Below, in pieces: positions 1 through 10,313 of a DNA stretch of 64,000 nt. The translations under genes were made by a program, and so were the position numbers. Position 1 is the stretch's first letter. Each line of letters starts with the position of its first letter. The notes beneath the pieces are model-generated. The model was given only the letters and a program-made list of their open reading frames with translations. It made no database searches and was not told the origin of the DNA. This DNA comes from Cryptomeria japonica (lineage: Eukaryota; Streptophyta; Pinopsida; Cupressales; Cupressaceae): assembly GCF_030272615.1 (NCBI RefSeq), contig NC_081406.1:243903218-243967217 (forward strand), given 5' to 3'.

Positions 1-1112
1 TATCCACCAAAACCCTAGGATTGTCGTTTCGCTTGTCCATACCCTTTTCCAAATTGACAATTTTAGCTTCATGCTCAGTTTTCATAACCTTCACATCTTC
101 AGTCGATTGCTGATGAGATGATACAAAGTGATGTTTCAATATGTTTTTAGAGGTCTAGTGTTCCTCACCTAGTCTGGAAGTATTTATGTTGTTTGCTCTA
201 GAGAAACATATTGTGGACTAGAATAAGTATTTGTAACAAAAATATCTCGGGTGACTATAAGTTGCTATTCTCAATGTGACACATGTCATGTTCCTTTTTG
301 GGATCAACTGCTTTATTTGTTTTAGGACTGGGATTAGACAGTGTATTTAGCAAAACAAGTTTTGTATCGGTTTATGCATATTGGTCCGAGTAGTTGGGTG
401 TATTTAGTATTTCTTATATTGATTGGAAGGTGTGCCATCTTGGTGTTAACCCTCACACATCCTTTTTAACTTTCAGATAGTGTATTTTTGGTTCGATCCT
501 ATATACACGTTACGTATTCTCTTGGCCAACCTAGCATTGTTTGTTTCGGATCTGATTGATATATATTGAGTAGATTGGTTGTGTTAGTAGAGAACAAATA
601 TAGATGTGGCAAATACATATAGATTAATGCAAAGAGTGAGATGAATGACTGATGGATGCAAAGGTGGTAAGTGCAAATATTAGGAGATGTACAAAATAGA
701 CAGATGAGTATATACGGTGAACTATTATCTGCATTCTAACAGATGTTTTTTGTATACAGTTTGATATACTATTCTTCTTGATTTGTGAGATCAGTTTGTA
801 TCATGCCCTGAGGAAGTGATCTTTAGCTGAGCAAGTCCTTTTTGTATCTTGCCTAAGGTTGTGTGCCTCACTTTGCAAGTCCCAAGCGGCAAGCTCTTTT
901 GGCAAGAAGCCTTGTTTACTGTAAAACTACTATTATATATTGTGTTTAATTCTCACTATAGGTTTTCCCTATTCAAGTTTTCCACGTAAATATTTGGTGA
1001 TCTTGTGTGGATGTATTTACTGATACTGCTATTTACTTTCTAGCATATTGGTATGGATGAATGATAAGTTTGAAGCATCTTAAATTGGTAGTATTTTGTG
1101 AATGTTGATTCT

Positions 1113-1152
1113 CCCCCCCCCCCAACATGCATCCCCCCCTACCCCCCACCCC
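1113..1152. repeat. C-tract cluster (G-quadruplex-capable on minus strand)
   Basis: Four runs of C (11, 7, 6 and 4 bases) fall within 40 bp in otherwise AT-rich DNA. On the minus strand this gives four G runs with short loops, meeting the usual sequence rule for a G-quadruplex, or an i-motif on the plus strand. There is no gene close enough to suggest a role. Confidence 0.7.
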
Positions 1153-1654
1153 TCTCAAGTTCCAGTAGTGTTGAACAAATATTTCTTGAAAATGTTGAAA
1201 ATTAAAACTAGAAATGAAATAATATATGAAGTTACATGTAATTGCTTGTAACTCATTTTTTTCCTAAGACTATTTTGTGTAAATTTATCCTTTTTGGCTT
1301 ATAGGAATGAGAGCTAGGTTAGGAGTGGAGTGGATTATCACTACCAATTTGGTTGAAATGAAGCCAAAGGATGGGACTTATGGGAGGAACAAAACATAGA
1401 CGCAAAAAATTGAATGGGATTTAAACATGAATAAATTGATGAAGGTTTAATTTGCATCTAGTATTGAACATTAGATATTGAGGGTTTTAAAATTATAACC
1501 TATAGAATATCATCACGATGCTATCATGATTATTTAATGTTGGTGGGGATATGATAGGAAATACTCCTCAACATCATCATAGTCATAGTAACATAGTGTT
1601 GATTGTCCATCATCCAAGTCTACTAGTCTCTCTTATTTTACCAAATCATTTGTA

Positions 1655-1731
1655 TTTGATTGGTGTTAGTCAAATCCATGCATATGGTTTGATTGGTGTT
1701 AGTCAAATCCATGCATATGGTTTGATTGGTG
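1655..1731. repeat. 33-bp tandem repeat, 2.3 copies
   Basis: Two identical 33-bp units (1655-1687 and 1688-1720) are followed by an 11-bp partial copy. Each unit encodes 11 codons of a short open frame, so the frame is kept across copies, but nothing suggests that the frame is expressed. Confidence 0.9.
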
Positions 1732-2878
1732 ATAATGGAGCCTTCATTAATCTTTGCTTGTAAATTCTATGTATGGGATTTGATTGTTCAACTAATTTGT
1801 TTGTGTGAGTTTTGTTAGACTAGCCAATTAATTGCCTCTAATTTAGAGGAGTGAGCCATAAGTTCCTCCCAAATGGTTGTGGTTTTGTTAGCCATTGGAG
1901 GCTAATGGATTCTTAGATATGTTCATTTGAGGGAATGGAAAGTTCTTCTGGCATCTTCATAGATTCAAGTAAAGTGGGGTCGTGTGATTCTTGATTATGG
2001 GTCAGTGCAAGAAGTTGAGTTCACTTTTTGGCCAAAAAGTGGAAGTGTTTTCCCTAATTTTAAGATTTTGCCACATTTGAGTTGAAAATTTGAAGCACTT
2101 AGAGATTTAATCTTGGAAAAAGTTAGGGATACAAAATATAGCACTCGGAGTCTAGTTTCCGAATATGTAATTTATTTTAATGCCCAAATAATATAAAGTG
2201 ACTTTCAAAAGGGATTTCTAAAAACCAGTTTTTTAAAAATGCATGTTTCAGGACCATACCATGCACTTGTATGGCCCACACTTTTTGACACAAATAAAAT
2301 TTTATTTTCAAACCCTCTTGGGAAATGATTTTTAACACACTAAAGATTGATGAGAATATTTCTTTGTATTTTTTTTTGAATATTTTATTTTTTATTAATT
2401 TTTTATTGACCCTAATTGTCGTTTTAAAAACTCGTCGTGTACGACCCACATAGTTTGACCTAAACTTATAATTTTTTTAATTTTTTTTAAATTGAAAATA
2501 ATTTTGTCTAGATTGATGACATGTATTTTTTTTTTTCAAAAAACATTAAAACAAAAAAGTTATTAAATAAACAAGATAAACTGATATTTCAAGTTAATGG
2601 ACCAAATTTAGTATAAATTTTTTTTTTTTTAAAGAAAAATAAATAAAATCTTTAAAAATTTATATGTTCAGAATCTATATAGTGTAATCTAAAATGGGTT
2701 TTGATTTTGTTGAAAAATTCTATAATAATGGGCATCAAACATATCCCAGAAGTCAGTATTTCACCATGTCATTGATACAACCTTGTACTTGCAGGTCCAA
2801 GGCTAAGGGTTGGGCATTCCATGCCTTTTCTGAATCAAAACCTAATGCACATGGCAGGCTCCATTTTTAAAATTTAAG

Positions 2879-3021
2879 AAACGGGGCCCCGTTTTGTAAA
2901 TGAGGCCCTATTATTTTTTTGACTTAAATAACGGGGGCCCATTATGGTCTGGGGCCTATTAACAATGGGAACCCATTTTTTATTTTAGCCTCGGGTCCTC
3001 AAAGCATAACGGGGCCTCATT
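2879..3021. repeat. GC-rich palindromic motif cluster
   Basis: A perfect 16-bp palindrome (2879-2894, core ACGGGGCCCCGT) is followed within 130 bp by several partial relatives (ACGGGGGCCCA, GGGGCCTA, ACGGGGCCTC). The block is an island of GC in very AT-rich sequence. It could be the degraded core of a hairpin transposon or subterminal repeats. No terminal repeats or target duplication were found. Confidence 0.5.
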
Positions 3022-3118
3022 CCTAGTAGCATGCTTTCCCATGTGTGCACTTCCCCCAAAGTGGGACTCAATGTTGTACACTTACCCTTATATTGATCAT
3101 TTGTATATTATTGAAATT

Positions 3119-3298
3119 TATATTCTATTGATGTCAAACCATCCATGTTTAGGATGAGAAAAATTAAATTATATTAGGTTATTTTATATTACACAAATTA
3201 TTTAAATCATTATATTCTATTGATGTCAAACAATCCATATTTAGGATGAGAAAATTTTAAATATATTAGGTTATATTACATTACACAAATTATTCAAT
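3119..3298. repeat. About 92-bp tandem duplication
   Basis: Two adjacent copies (about 3119-3205 and 3211-3298) share TATTCTATTGATGTCAAAC near their starts and an AT-rich remainder, with a few substitutions. This is a simple local duplication with no coding content. Confidence 0.85.
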
Positions 3299-4030
3299 TT
3301 TGTTGTTTTTATTTGCCTTTAAAATTGGTTTCCACAATGAAATATTCCTAAAGAAGAGAAGATCATACATGAATTAATGCAATCACCGGAATAGGCAGCT
3401 TTTCTACAGACTTCTCTAACCAAGTGGCAACCATTGTCTATTCTCAACTAGAAATGTTGCTTCGGGCAACTTCAGACTTGGAAACTTGTTTTAGAGAAAG
3501 TTTCGCACATGAGAATCTACCTTACTACTAATAAAAAAACTCATATCAATTTGTTTGGCACGTAATTCAGTCATGGTTGTATGATAAACTGAAGTATTAC
3601 AAATACAAATTACTTGACCGTTGCTCTTTAAATACAAATAGATTTAATGAAGCTAAAGGAGGGAGACGTCATCAAACCAACCCCGTATTTTGACTAGTAT
3701 CATCCCTATTAGAAAAAATAATGGGGAATGCAGTGTATAAGCTGTAGAATTATAAATATAAAATATAAAATGAAATGTTGTATACAATGAAAACAAACCC
3801 TCAGATTTCAGTTGAGAAATTATGACAGCCTACAATGAAAACAAATCCTACACTTTACCATTTCAAAGCAAAACAAATAGTTAAAAAGGTAGAGTGTACC
3901 TAGATGTTGTTGACATTGATAGCAGGAGGTCCCAGGATGTGGTAGAGGAAGCAAATCGAGCACTATACCATTGTAGTGCGCGGGGAAAAATGAGTCAACA
4001 AGGGTTTTTTTTTAAATAAATACATCTACA

Positions 4031-4175
4031 TAATGGGTACCTGTTATTTAGGTAACGGGTATTTGTTCTATAGATAACATGTACTCGTTTGGGTACAAGT
4101 GTACTCATTATAAATTTTGGCTTGGGCACCTCAAGTGTAATGAGTACCTGTGTGTAAAATAACAGGTATCCATTT
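4031..4175. repeat. Imperfect long inverted repeat
   Basis: The arm at 4031-4050 (containing GGGTACCTGTTATTT) is matched by the reverse complement of 4156-4175 with about three mismatches. Between them lie further GGGTAC and GAGTAC motifs. The segment could fold as a hairpin and resembles a decayed MITE-like core, but no clear terminal repeats or target duplication are visible. Confidence 0.45.
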
Positions 4176-4489
4176 CTAAAGGCATTTTTCTCAATGTCAA
4201 AATTTTCTCTAATTGGAATCAATTTCTTGCACTTGCCCTTATGCATGTTGTACTACAAGTGAGACATGTTCCTTTCTTATCTTCTATGTAGTAGTTTGTT
4301 GATGTTATTATTTCAAAAAGCAAATAATTGTTTACAAAATCCATTGAAAATTGTCTAATCTAATCTCAGTATACTTTGACAAAAGGTTATTAAGATCAAT
4401 TTTAACACGAGAAAATGTTTTATGTTCTAGGGTATGCTGGGAAGGACCTAATGACTTGCTAAGAACAACAACAATAGAAGTAAAATATT

Positions 4490-4709
4490 AGGTTACCAAA
4501 AATCCGTTGGGATGGACCCAAACAAAATATTTGGAAGGAAGCTCTTCTTTGGGATCAAAGCTCATATGCCAAGGTTTAAGAAAAAGGCTAGCTAGATTAT
4601 GGAAGTACGGTCAACTCTCAAAAGTCCAATCGCCATCAGCCATACGTGAAAAGACCACAATAAGGAAGGCATTTGTTGCTAAAATCACTTTCATATCTCC
4701 ATTTGGTAT
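4490..4709 (-). pseudogene. DUF4283-type retroelement ORF, downstream half (split)
   Basis: Read on the minus strand from 4709, this continues the frame that ends at 6884 on the other side of an inserted LTR element. The residues follow the order expected of a DUF4283-type domain as found in plant LINE ORF1 and related ORFs: a basic/hydrophobic strand, a phenylalanine-rich stretch (VVFSRMADGDWTFE), then a Pro-Trp motif (LKPWHMSF) and a V-W-V-H segment. A stop codon interrupts it after WTFES. It is a non-functional fragment. Family assignment is from motif pattern only. Confidence 0.5.
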
Positions 4710-5608
4710 TGTTAGGAATAATGAATAAACTAAAGCACATGTCTCAGTTGAATAGGCCACATGTCTTAGTTGTGTTTTTGTTCTGTTGCAAGATCTACTA
4801 TTACGGAAGATAATTTAGGAATCAATTGAGTCAATTATGAAAGTTGTTAAACTATAGAAAAAATTATAAAATATAACATTTCTAATTTAATATCAATTAT
4901 TTTCTTTAGTTCTTTGTTTTTTATAAAGATAAATGGGTTTTACATGGACCCGAAACCAAAAGTTTTACAACAACCGGCCATCAGGCAAACAGACGTGAAC
5001 CAACATCAAAACAGGGGAGCACCCCCTAACAGTCACAAAAACAAAAGAGACGCAGACAAACAAGACAAAACAAAAGAAAGACTCTCAATTAAGAGAGAGC
5101 ACTAGATCCTTGTTCTTCTGGATGGAAATCTTGTTGATTTCCTCCATAATGAATCTGGAGGTACCCTTGTTGTTGCTCCTACTTATGGTTCTGGAACTAG
5201 GACCAGTGGTTTTGCTGTCTCCAGCAGCCATATCTTCCCCTCCAAGATCTTTCACCGGTTCACTGTGGTAGGATCTGTAGTTAGCAACCATGGCATTGAT
5301 CTTTTCAAGCCCCTCTATACTATTGTTCGTGGCTTCTTTGCTTATGTCAACCAGGTTCTTGAGATTTTTCTTAATCTCCGCCATAGACTGTTCCACCTTT
5401 TCAATTCTTTGTTCATGATTGCATTTCATCGCCTTGACGTCCTGGGAGAGCTTTTGGGTCATAATCATGAGTTTCTCAGATTTGTTGGGCTCAGGGGAAG
5501 TAGTGAAGATATCAATAGTCTCTTTAACCCCCACTTTGAGGGTATCAATTTCACGCTCCACCCACTTCCAACAGCTCTCGTGGCTTTTTTTAGTTCTTTG
5601 TTTTATCA
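4710..5608 (+). repeat. 5' LTR of small retroelement, split by a retrocopy
   Basis: The LTR runs from TGTTAGG at 4710 to TTTTATCA at 5608. It is interrupted from 4921 to 5588 by foreign DNA flanked by a 16-bp duplication of LTR sequence (4905-4920 and 5589-5604). Without the insertion it is about the same length as the 3' LTR. Confidence 0.75.
4921..5588 (-). mobile_element. Retrocopy with 16-bp target duplication, coiled-coil coding fragment
   Basis: This 668-bp insert sits between two identical 16-bp copies of TTTAGTTCTTTGTTTT, a duplication length typical of LINE-mediated integration. On the minus strand it carries an open frame of about 165 codons from the insert edge (5588) to a stop at 5085. 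The frame is rich in Glu/Lys heptads (for example KVEQSMAEIKKNLKNLVDI), suggesting a coiled coil, and ends in a Ser/Lys-rich tail. About 160 bp of untranslated sequence follows, ending in an A-run merged with the duplication. The first 38 or so codons of the longer frame to 5705 lie in LTR sequence and are accidental. The source protein is not recognised; a 5'-truncated LINE ORF1 or a processed transcript are both possible. Confidence 0.65.
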
Positions 5609-5621
5609 TGCTATTAGAGCC
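5609..5621 (+). other. Primer binding site, tRNA-iMet type
   Basis: TGCTATTAGAGCC directly follows the 5' LTR end and differs at two positions from the usual iMet primer site of plant copia elements and TRIMs. It fixes the plus-strand orientation of the element. Confidence 0.7.
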
Positions 5622-6667
5622 AGTATTGAATGAGAGTTCATAAAATCTGGTACAATTAAGGGGGATTGAGGCTATGGCCTCAACAACCCTCGAGTCCCCC
5701 ATCACTTAGTCATGCATGTTTAGGATATATCGATTTTTAGAAGGCTTATAGTTTGAGTTTGTTGTGTTTTGATTGGCTTGTGCTTAAGGCATCTTATATT
5801 CGTTAGAGTTCTGATTTCAGCAATGGGAGAGAATTCAAGGCAACGTTGTTTTGTCAAAAGATTTGTGACAAGTTAGAAATTAGTAGTTTGGTTTTTTTGT
5901 TGGGATTGAGACATCATCACCCAACACTTCTTTGAATGTAGGTGTTAATTTTGTGATGGGGTGCCCTCTATTAGAGCAGGTATTGCTTAATCTTATTGTG
6001 TTGTTTTTGGACTCCTTGCATTGAGTTGTGGACTATTGTTAGTGTTTAATTTCTACATTGTGAATTTAATGCATTAGTAATGTGAAGCATTAAGGGGGGT
6101 TGTATGAAAACAATATTAGTAGTTCAGTATATTTGTGCAGATCACATCATTATAAATGGTATGGAGAGTTATCATGGTGAGTTGTAATCTTGCCACTAAG
6201 ACTTGTACTTGAGAGGTTCTTGAGATAATTTGTGTGAGTAGTTTAATAAATCCATTGTATATGTCATGGAATTATAAGTGACTTATTGGAAGTGCCAAGG
6301 ATGAGAATAGGAAAGTGTGAAGAGTGTCAAGGGAAGGAATACATAAGCCATGGTTACAAGCCATGCCACCAATCTGTGTAAGAGGTGGTTGAAGCCAAGC
6401 TGTTATGAGATGACCCCACCCATTTTTGAAAATATGGTCTGCATATAGTAGAAGTCTATGAATGAGGCAAACAGTGTTGTAAGAAATGCAACACAGAATG
6501 AGATCCTTCTAGCAAATTATTAGCAGCCAACAAAGAAATGGTTGTCAAGATAAAGCCTAGTTTTGTTTCACTAGCATAGATCCTTTGCAATGTGCAATGA
6601 CAATCAGATAAAAAATATATATTACAATTTTAATGAATATTAGTGTAGTGTATTCATTAAAGGAGAG

Positions 6668-6883
6668 TGTTAAGAATAATAAATATATGAAATCACGTGT
6701 CTCAGTTGACTAGGCCACATGTCTCAGTTGTGTCTCAATTCTATTGCAACATTCACTATTATGAGAGACAATTTAGGAATCACTTGAATCAGTTATGAAA
6801 GTTGTTAAACTACTACAACAATTATAAATTGTGACATTTCTAGTTTAATATCATTAACATTTTTTCAGTTCTCTATTTTATTA
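6668..6883 (+). repeat. 3' LTR of small retroelement
   Basis: This direct repeat of the 5' LTR shares CACATGTCTYAGTTG, AATTTAGGAATCA and ATGAAAGTTGTTAAACTA blocks in the same order. It is preceded by the purine tract AAAGGAGAG. Its last base pairs read TTATTA where the 5' copy has TTATCA. Confidence 0.8.
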
Positions 6884-7207
6884 GTTACAATGTGCCAAAT
6901 TCTCAGGAAAGGGGAGAGAAGATTGTATTCCCATGAACTTGCATATCAAAGCATGTTGAGAATAACATAGCACATCCTTTGCAATGATCACAGGATTGAT
7001 AACCACAACCGGTCTAGCATCAGTTTTTGACAAACACCCATTAGAATGTTGAGGAAAACCATTAGATTTATTCGAACTGACTCCATGTGTCACTTGCATA
7101 AGAACAATAGCATTAATATGCCTAGAAGTCGATGCATTATCAGCTTGAACAACTGCTTTATAGGAAAAAGGCAAGGGACCATCAAGGTCCCATCTTGATC
7201 CCATCAT
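6884..7207 (-). pseudogene. DUF4283-type retroelement ORF, upstream half (split)
   Basis: An open frame of about 108 codons on the minus strand has the motif SQHALICKFMG, close to the conserved ALIGKFLG signature of DUF4283 domains in plant retroelement ORFs. The preceding residues (SYKAVVQADN and a Ser/Asn-rich linker) fit the variable N-terminal region of such proteins. The frame is cut exactly at the 3' edge of the small LTR element and resumes on the far side at 4709. I infer a transposon ORF inactivated by that insertion, not a host gene. Confidence 0.55.
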
Positions 7208-8854
7208 GAAAAATCAGAAAGAGAAGAAAAAAATTGCATAGGTAGGAGCAGGTGACTCAAAATTCACAAAAAAAAGAAACACTACTCAAGTCGTAACAGC
7301 AGGGAGTAGTAGCAAACATACATAAGTATGCACAGACATACAGGTCATCAAGAAACAACTTCAACCTCACCTCATGCACACTATAGCTTCCTTATTTTCT
7401 CATCATTTTTATTTTTTAGTGTGAAGATTGGATATTCTGCTTAACTCAACAATTACAAGATTATAGTGTGACCGGGTAAATATGGGGAGGAAACATTCTA
7501 TGTTTGTTAATCAGCCACTAGTCCTTAAGGGATGTGTGGAATAAATTTTGTTTGAAAAGTCATTTCAAGTGCTGAACATAGCTGGAGAACCTCAATATTA
7601 TCTACAGTCTGTACAAATTAAGTGATGAATTAAACTCTCAGGGTATTATAAAATGGTGATATTTGTCACTGATTTATCTTATTTATTACAAAATTTGGTT
7701 GAGTGGGATAGCAATGGTTAATTATTTGTTCTTTATTGGGCTATAAGTCTTTTTTACTTTATATTCTTCTTTCTGATTAATAATTTTTTACTATAAAAAA
7801 ATTGAGAATTTCATCAAACAAATCAAACAAATTAGCCAGTCTATGACACTTCCTCTCCTATCTTAGAGGAATAAAAGAGTTACTTTGCATTATGCATGTA
7901 GATGAAATGAAGTCATTTATATATATTAAATGTAATATATTTTTTATTTTTATTTTTATTTTTTATTTTCATAAAATGCAGATTTCTTTCTATGCCTCAA
8001 TTCACCGTAACCAAATATTTGTTAAAATTGTCATGTCAAAACCAAGCCTTGGTGAGAATTTGAAGAAAGTAACTTCTATTGTAGAAACCCCTATTTCTAA
8101 CATTCAAAAATTTAGGACTTCTTAAACAAATATATGAAAACAGAAGACAGAATGCCACCAATATATAGAGGAGCACATAGACTCTCTGAATCGCTTAAAT
8201 CATACACCTTCGCCACTGTTGAAAGATCACTCAAAATGCTTTTTTTAATTTTATAAGCAACATATTTGTATTATAAAAAATAATAATACATGTTAGAAAT
8301 ATATAGATCTAAATTTTTGTTATTACGAAATAAACAATTAACAATAAATAGACTATTTGATACAAAATTATTAAAAGATCAACACTGATCTAATTATCTA
8401 TTTAAATTTGACAAACAATAAACAAAGAAAGAAATCAATAAAAAACTATGTACTAAATATGAATATTTCTCTTTTATATGAAGTAAAATATATTTTTGTT
8501 CTTAAACCAACCATCACAAGTGCCCTGTATTTTCCAAATACGAACCTTATAAATCGTATCCCTCTGAAACATAAAAGAATATCCATGGAAAGGCAAGATA
8601 ATAGGCACTGTAAAGCCAATTTAAGTACCACAAATATATTTTTATATTAACCATAGAAACTATTTCCAACAGTATGAACAACTTTGTAAAAGCAGAGTCT
8701 GAAAACCACCAAGCTAGTTCATGCATAAGACTAACAACTTAGGAGACCTTAGAACAATATATATGTAGTGGGAGGCTATGAAAAACACACTAATTCTAGA
8801 GCCAAACATGACTGACCTGACCTTGTCCATCACTGTTCTATAGCAAATAAGAAA
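7208..8854. other. Non-coding interval
   Basis: AT-rich sequence with only short frames of biased composition. It lies downstream of the unrecognised minus-strand gene and may contain its 3' untranslated region. No poly(A) signal could be singled out. Confidence 0.55.
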
Positions 8855-10261
8855 CTACAGTTGTTTCCTCTCTGTCAACGCTTTGACCGCAGCCAATGAG
8901 CCACAACCCCATTTCCTAGCAATAGCCAAGTACAGGGAAGATTCCATTTTATCAAAGTTGAGATAATTTTTATGGTTCTCACCAGCAATCAAGTATCGGT
9001 GCTCTTCTTTAACTTCAACTTTATAAACATTTACTTTGCTTCTGTCCCAAAAAAGGTCGATGGTCTCCTCGAAACCAAACAAATGCATGTTTCTAAACAG
9101 CATGCCTTTCTCTACCGTTTGAACCAGACCTATTTTATTGTTCTGTAATAACATCCAGCACCCAATATAGGTTCTGAAATTATCTTCGGTCATTTTATAT
9201 GTGGCCTTTACAAGATCATACAGAACACCCTTTAACTCTAGCTTGAATTCCACCAGTCCATTGTTACTTTGCTCTTTGCTTATTTCAACATTGAAAGCTT
9301 TCGCTTCGAAAGAGAATTTTTCTTGCGTTGTATCAACCTCATCAAATGTTTCCTGCGATATTCCATTATCTGGACAATCTGGACAATCTGGACAATTTAA
9401 TACAGTGTTGTCGGTTGTATAAAAGACTCTAGTCCTCTCGGTTTTCACCTTAAAATCAGTTATGGAACATGGCAAAAATTTATTGTCAAAGTTGCTCAGC
9501 AAGTAAAAGACCAAAAACCTCAAATTTGTGGAAAGATGTGATAATACTAGTTGCACAAGTCTGACAAACACCAAAGATGCCTTCTCAACTGCTGGTACCC
9601 AAAGATTATAAGTGAAATCCAAAATGATCAGCAACAGTGTCAATACTGATGAGAGTTGCTCATTTCCCTTGGCAGTTAAATACAAGGGAACACCACTGAA
9701 CACTTTCGTTATCCAATAAGTGTCAGTGATGAGCGGCATGTGTTCTATCAAACAAAAGCTAACCGTTTTCCTGAAGCACAATCTGAATCTCTTGCTTGCT
9801 AAACACATTCTTATGGCTTCATCCGCTGAGCACAGAGTCCACACACCCATAAAACCATTAACTACTTTAAACTCCTTAACAATAGGCACATTCTTAAGCT
9901 CCCCAATAATCAATAACTCTACCTGACTAGCTTTCTGACTGTCAGCAATATAGCGACAATCTCTATAACTGAAAATTGTTGACTCACCTACCTTATTCTC
10001 CTTAAAGCTCTCAGTGTGATGGTCTTCGTTTTTGTTGCCACAGACGCAATCATAACAATCTTTGGAACCGAATTTTGGTGACTCCTTTGTGGAAAGGTAC
10101 TTTTCGCAGAATTCGGCAGAATCGGCTGTGTCATTGTAATCTGTTGACAACAAGATGAAATACTCGTCGTCAAACTCTTTCCTTCTGAAGAGCTTATACA
10201 CACTTAACTGAAAAATGCCCAAGGCACCCTCAATGTTGCAGCAGGTCGTATGGCTTGCCAT
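8855..10261 (-). CDS. Unrecognised protein, about 468 residues
   Basis: This is the longest intact host-like frame in the window. The first in-frame ATG is at 10261 (MASHTTCC). The frame itself stays open without an ATG back to a stop at 10355-10357, and the upstream residues (NNGDLLWAYQFSR) look coding, so a spliced 5' exon or a non-ATG start is possible. Visible features are a Cys-rich stretch near residue 70 (CYDCVCGNKNEDHH), a leucine-rich hydrophobic block around residues 200-260 (LTLLLIILDF, LVQLVLSHL), a CPDCPDCPDNG repeat near residue 290, and an acidic/aromatic C-terminal half (LFGFEETIDLFWDRS). I do not recognise a family. A strong-context ATG at 10326 opens a different frame that stops after 40 codons, so it would act as an upstream ORF. 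The lack of any internal stop contrasts with the decayed neighbours and argues for constraint or youth. Confidence 0.6.
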   Translation of the reverse strand: MASHTTCCNIEGALGIFQLSVYKLFRRKEFDDEYFILLSTDYNDTADSAEFCEKYLSTKESPKFGSKDCYDCVCGNKNEDHHTESFKENKVGESTIFSYRDCRYIADSQKASQVELLIIGELKNVPIVKEFKVVNGFMGVWTLCSADEAIRMCLASKRFRLCFRKTVSFCLIEHMPLITDTYWITKVFSGVPLYLTAKGNEQLSSVLTLLLIILDFTYNLWVPAVEKASLVFVRLVQLVLSHLSTNLRFLVFYLLSNFDNKFLPCSITDFKVKTERTRVFYTTDNTVLNCPDCPDCPDNGISQETFDEVDTTQEKFSFEAKAFNVEISKEQSNNGLVEFKLELKGVLYDLVKATYKMTEDNFRTYIGCWMLLQNNKIGLVQTVEKGMLFRNMHLFGFEETIDLFWDRSKVNVYKVEVKEEHRYLIAGENHKNYLNFDKMESSLYLAIARKWGCGSLAAVKALTERKQL

Positions 10262-10313
10262 ACGAAAATGGACAGTTGCAACCAAAGAAACCCTGGAGAA
10301 CTGATAAGCCCAA

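Larger units (their letters stand above)
1..4489. other. Non-coding AT-rich interval
   Basis: No frame here is long or has recognisable protein similarity. The short open frames are low-complexity or occur in AT-rich sequence. Only the repeats and palindromes listed separately stand out. The segment looks like old, degraded transposon DNA, but I cannot assign it to a family. Confidence 0.6.
4710..6883 (+). mobile_element. Small non-autonomous LTR retroelement (TRIM/LARD-like), copia-type ends
   Basis: Direct repeats of about 215 bp begin TGTTAGGAATAATGAATA at 4710 and TGTTAAGAATAATAAATA at 6668, and both end in AGTTCTYTRTTTTATYA. Right after the first LTR, at 5609-5621, is an initiator-Met-type primer site (TGCTATTAGAGCC, two mismatches from the usual TGGTATCAGAGCC). 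A purine-rich AAAGGAGAG stretch precedes the second LTR. The internal part (5609-6667) has no convincing gag or pol, so the element is non-autonomous or internally deleted. Flanking 5-mers GGTAT and GTTAC could be a decayed target duplication. It interrupts a DUF4283-type frame. The first LTR carries a later insertion. Confidence 0.75.

Noticed and set aside
5589-5705. N-terminal extension of the 206-codon minus-strand frame
   Set aside because: It lies in LTR and primer-site sequence of the host element; the coding-like part begins only at the insertion boundary (5588).
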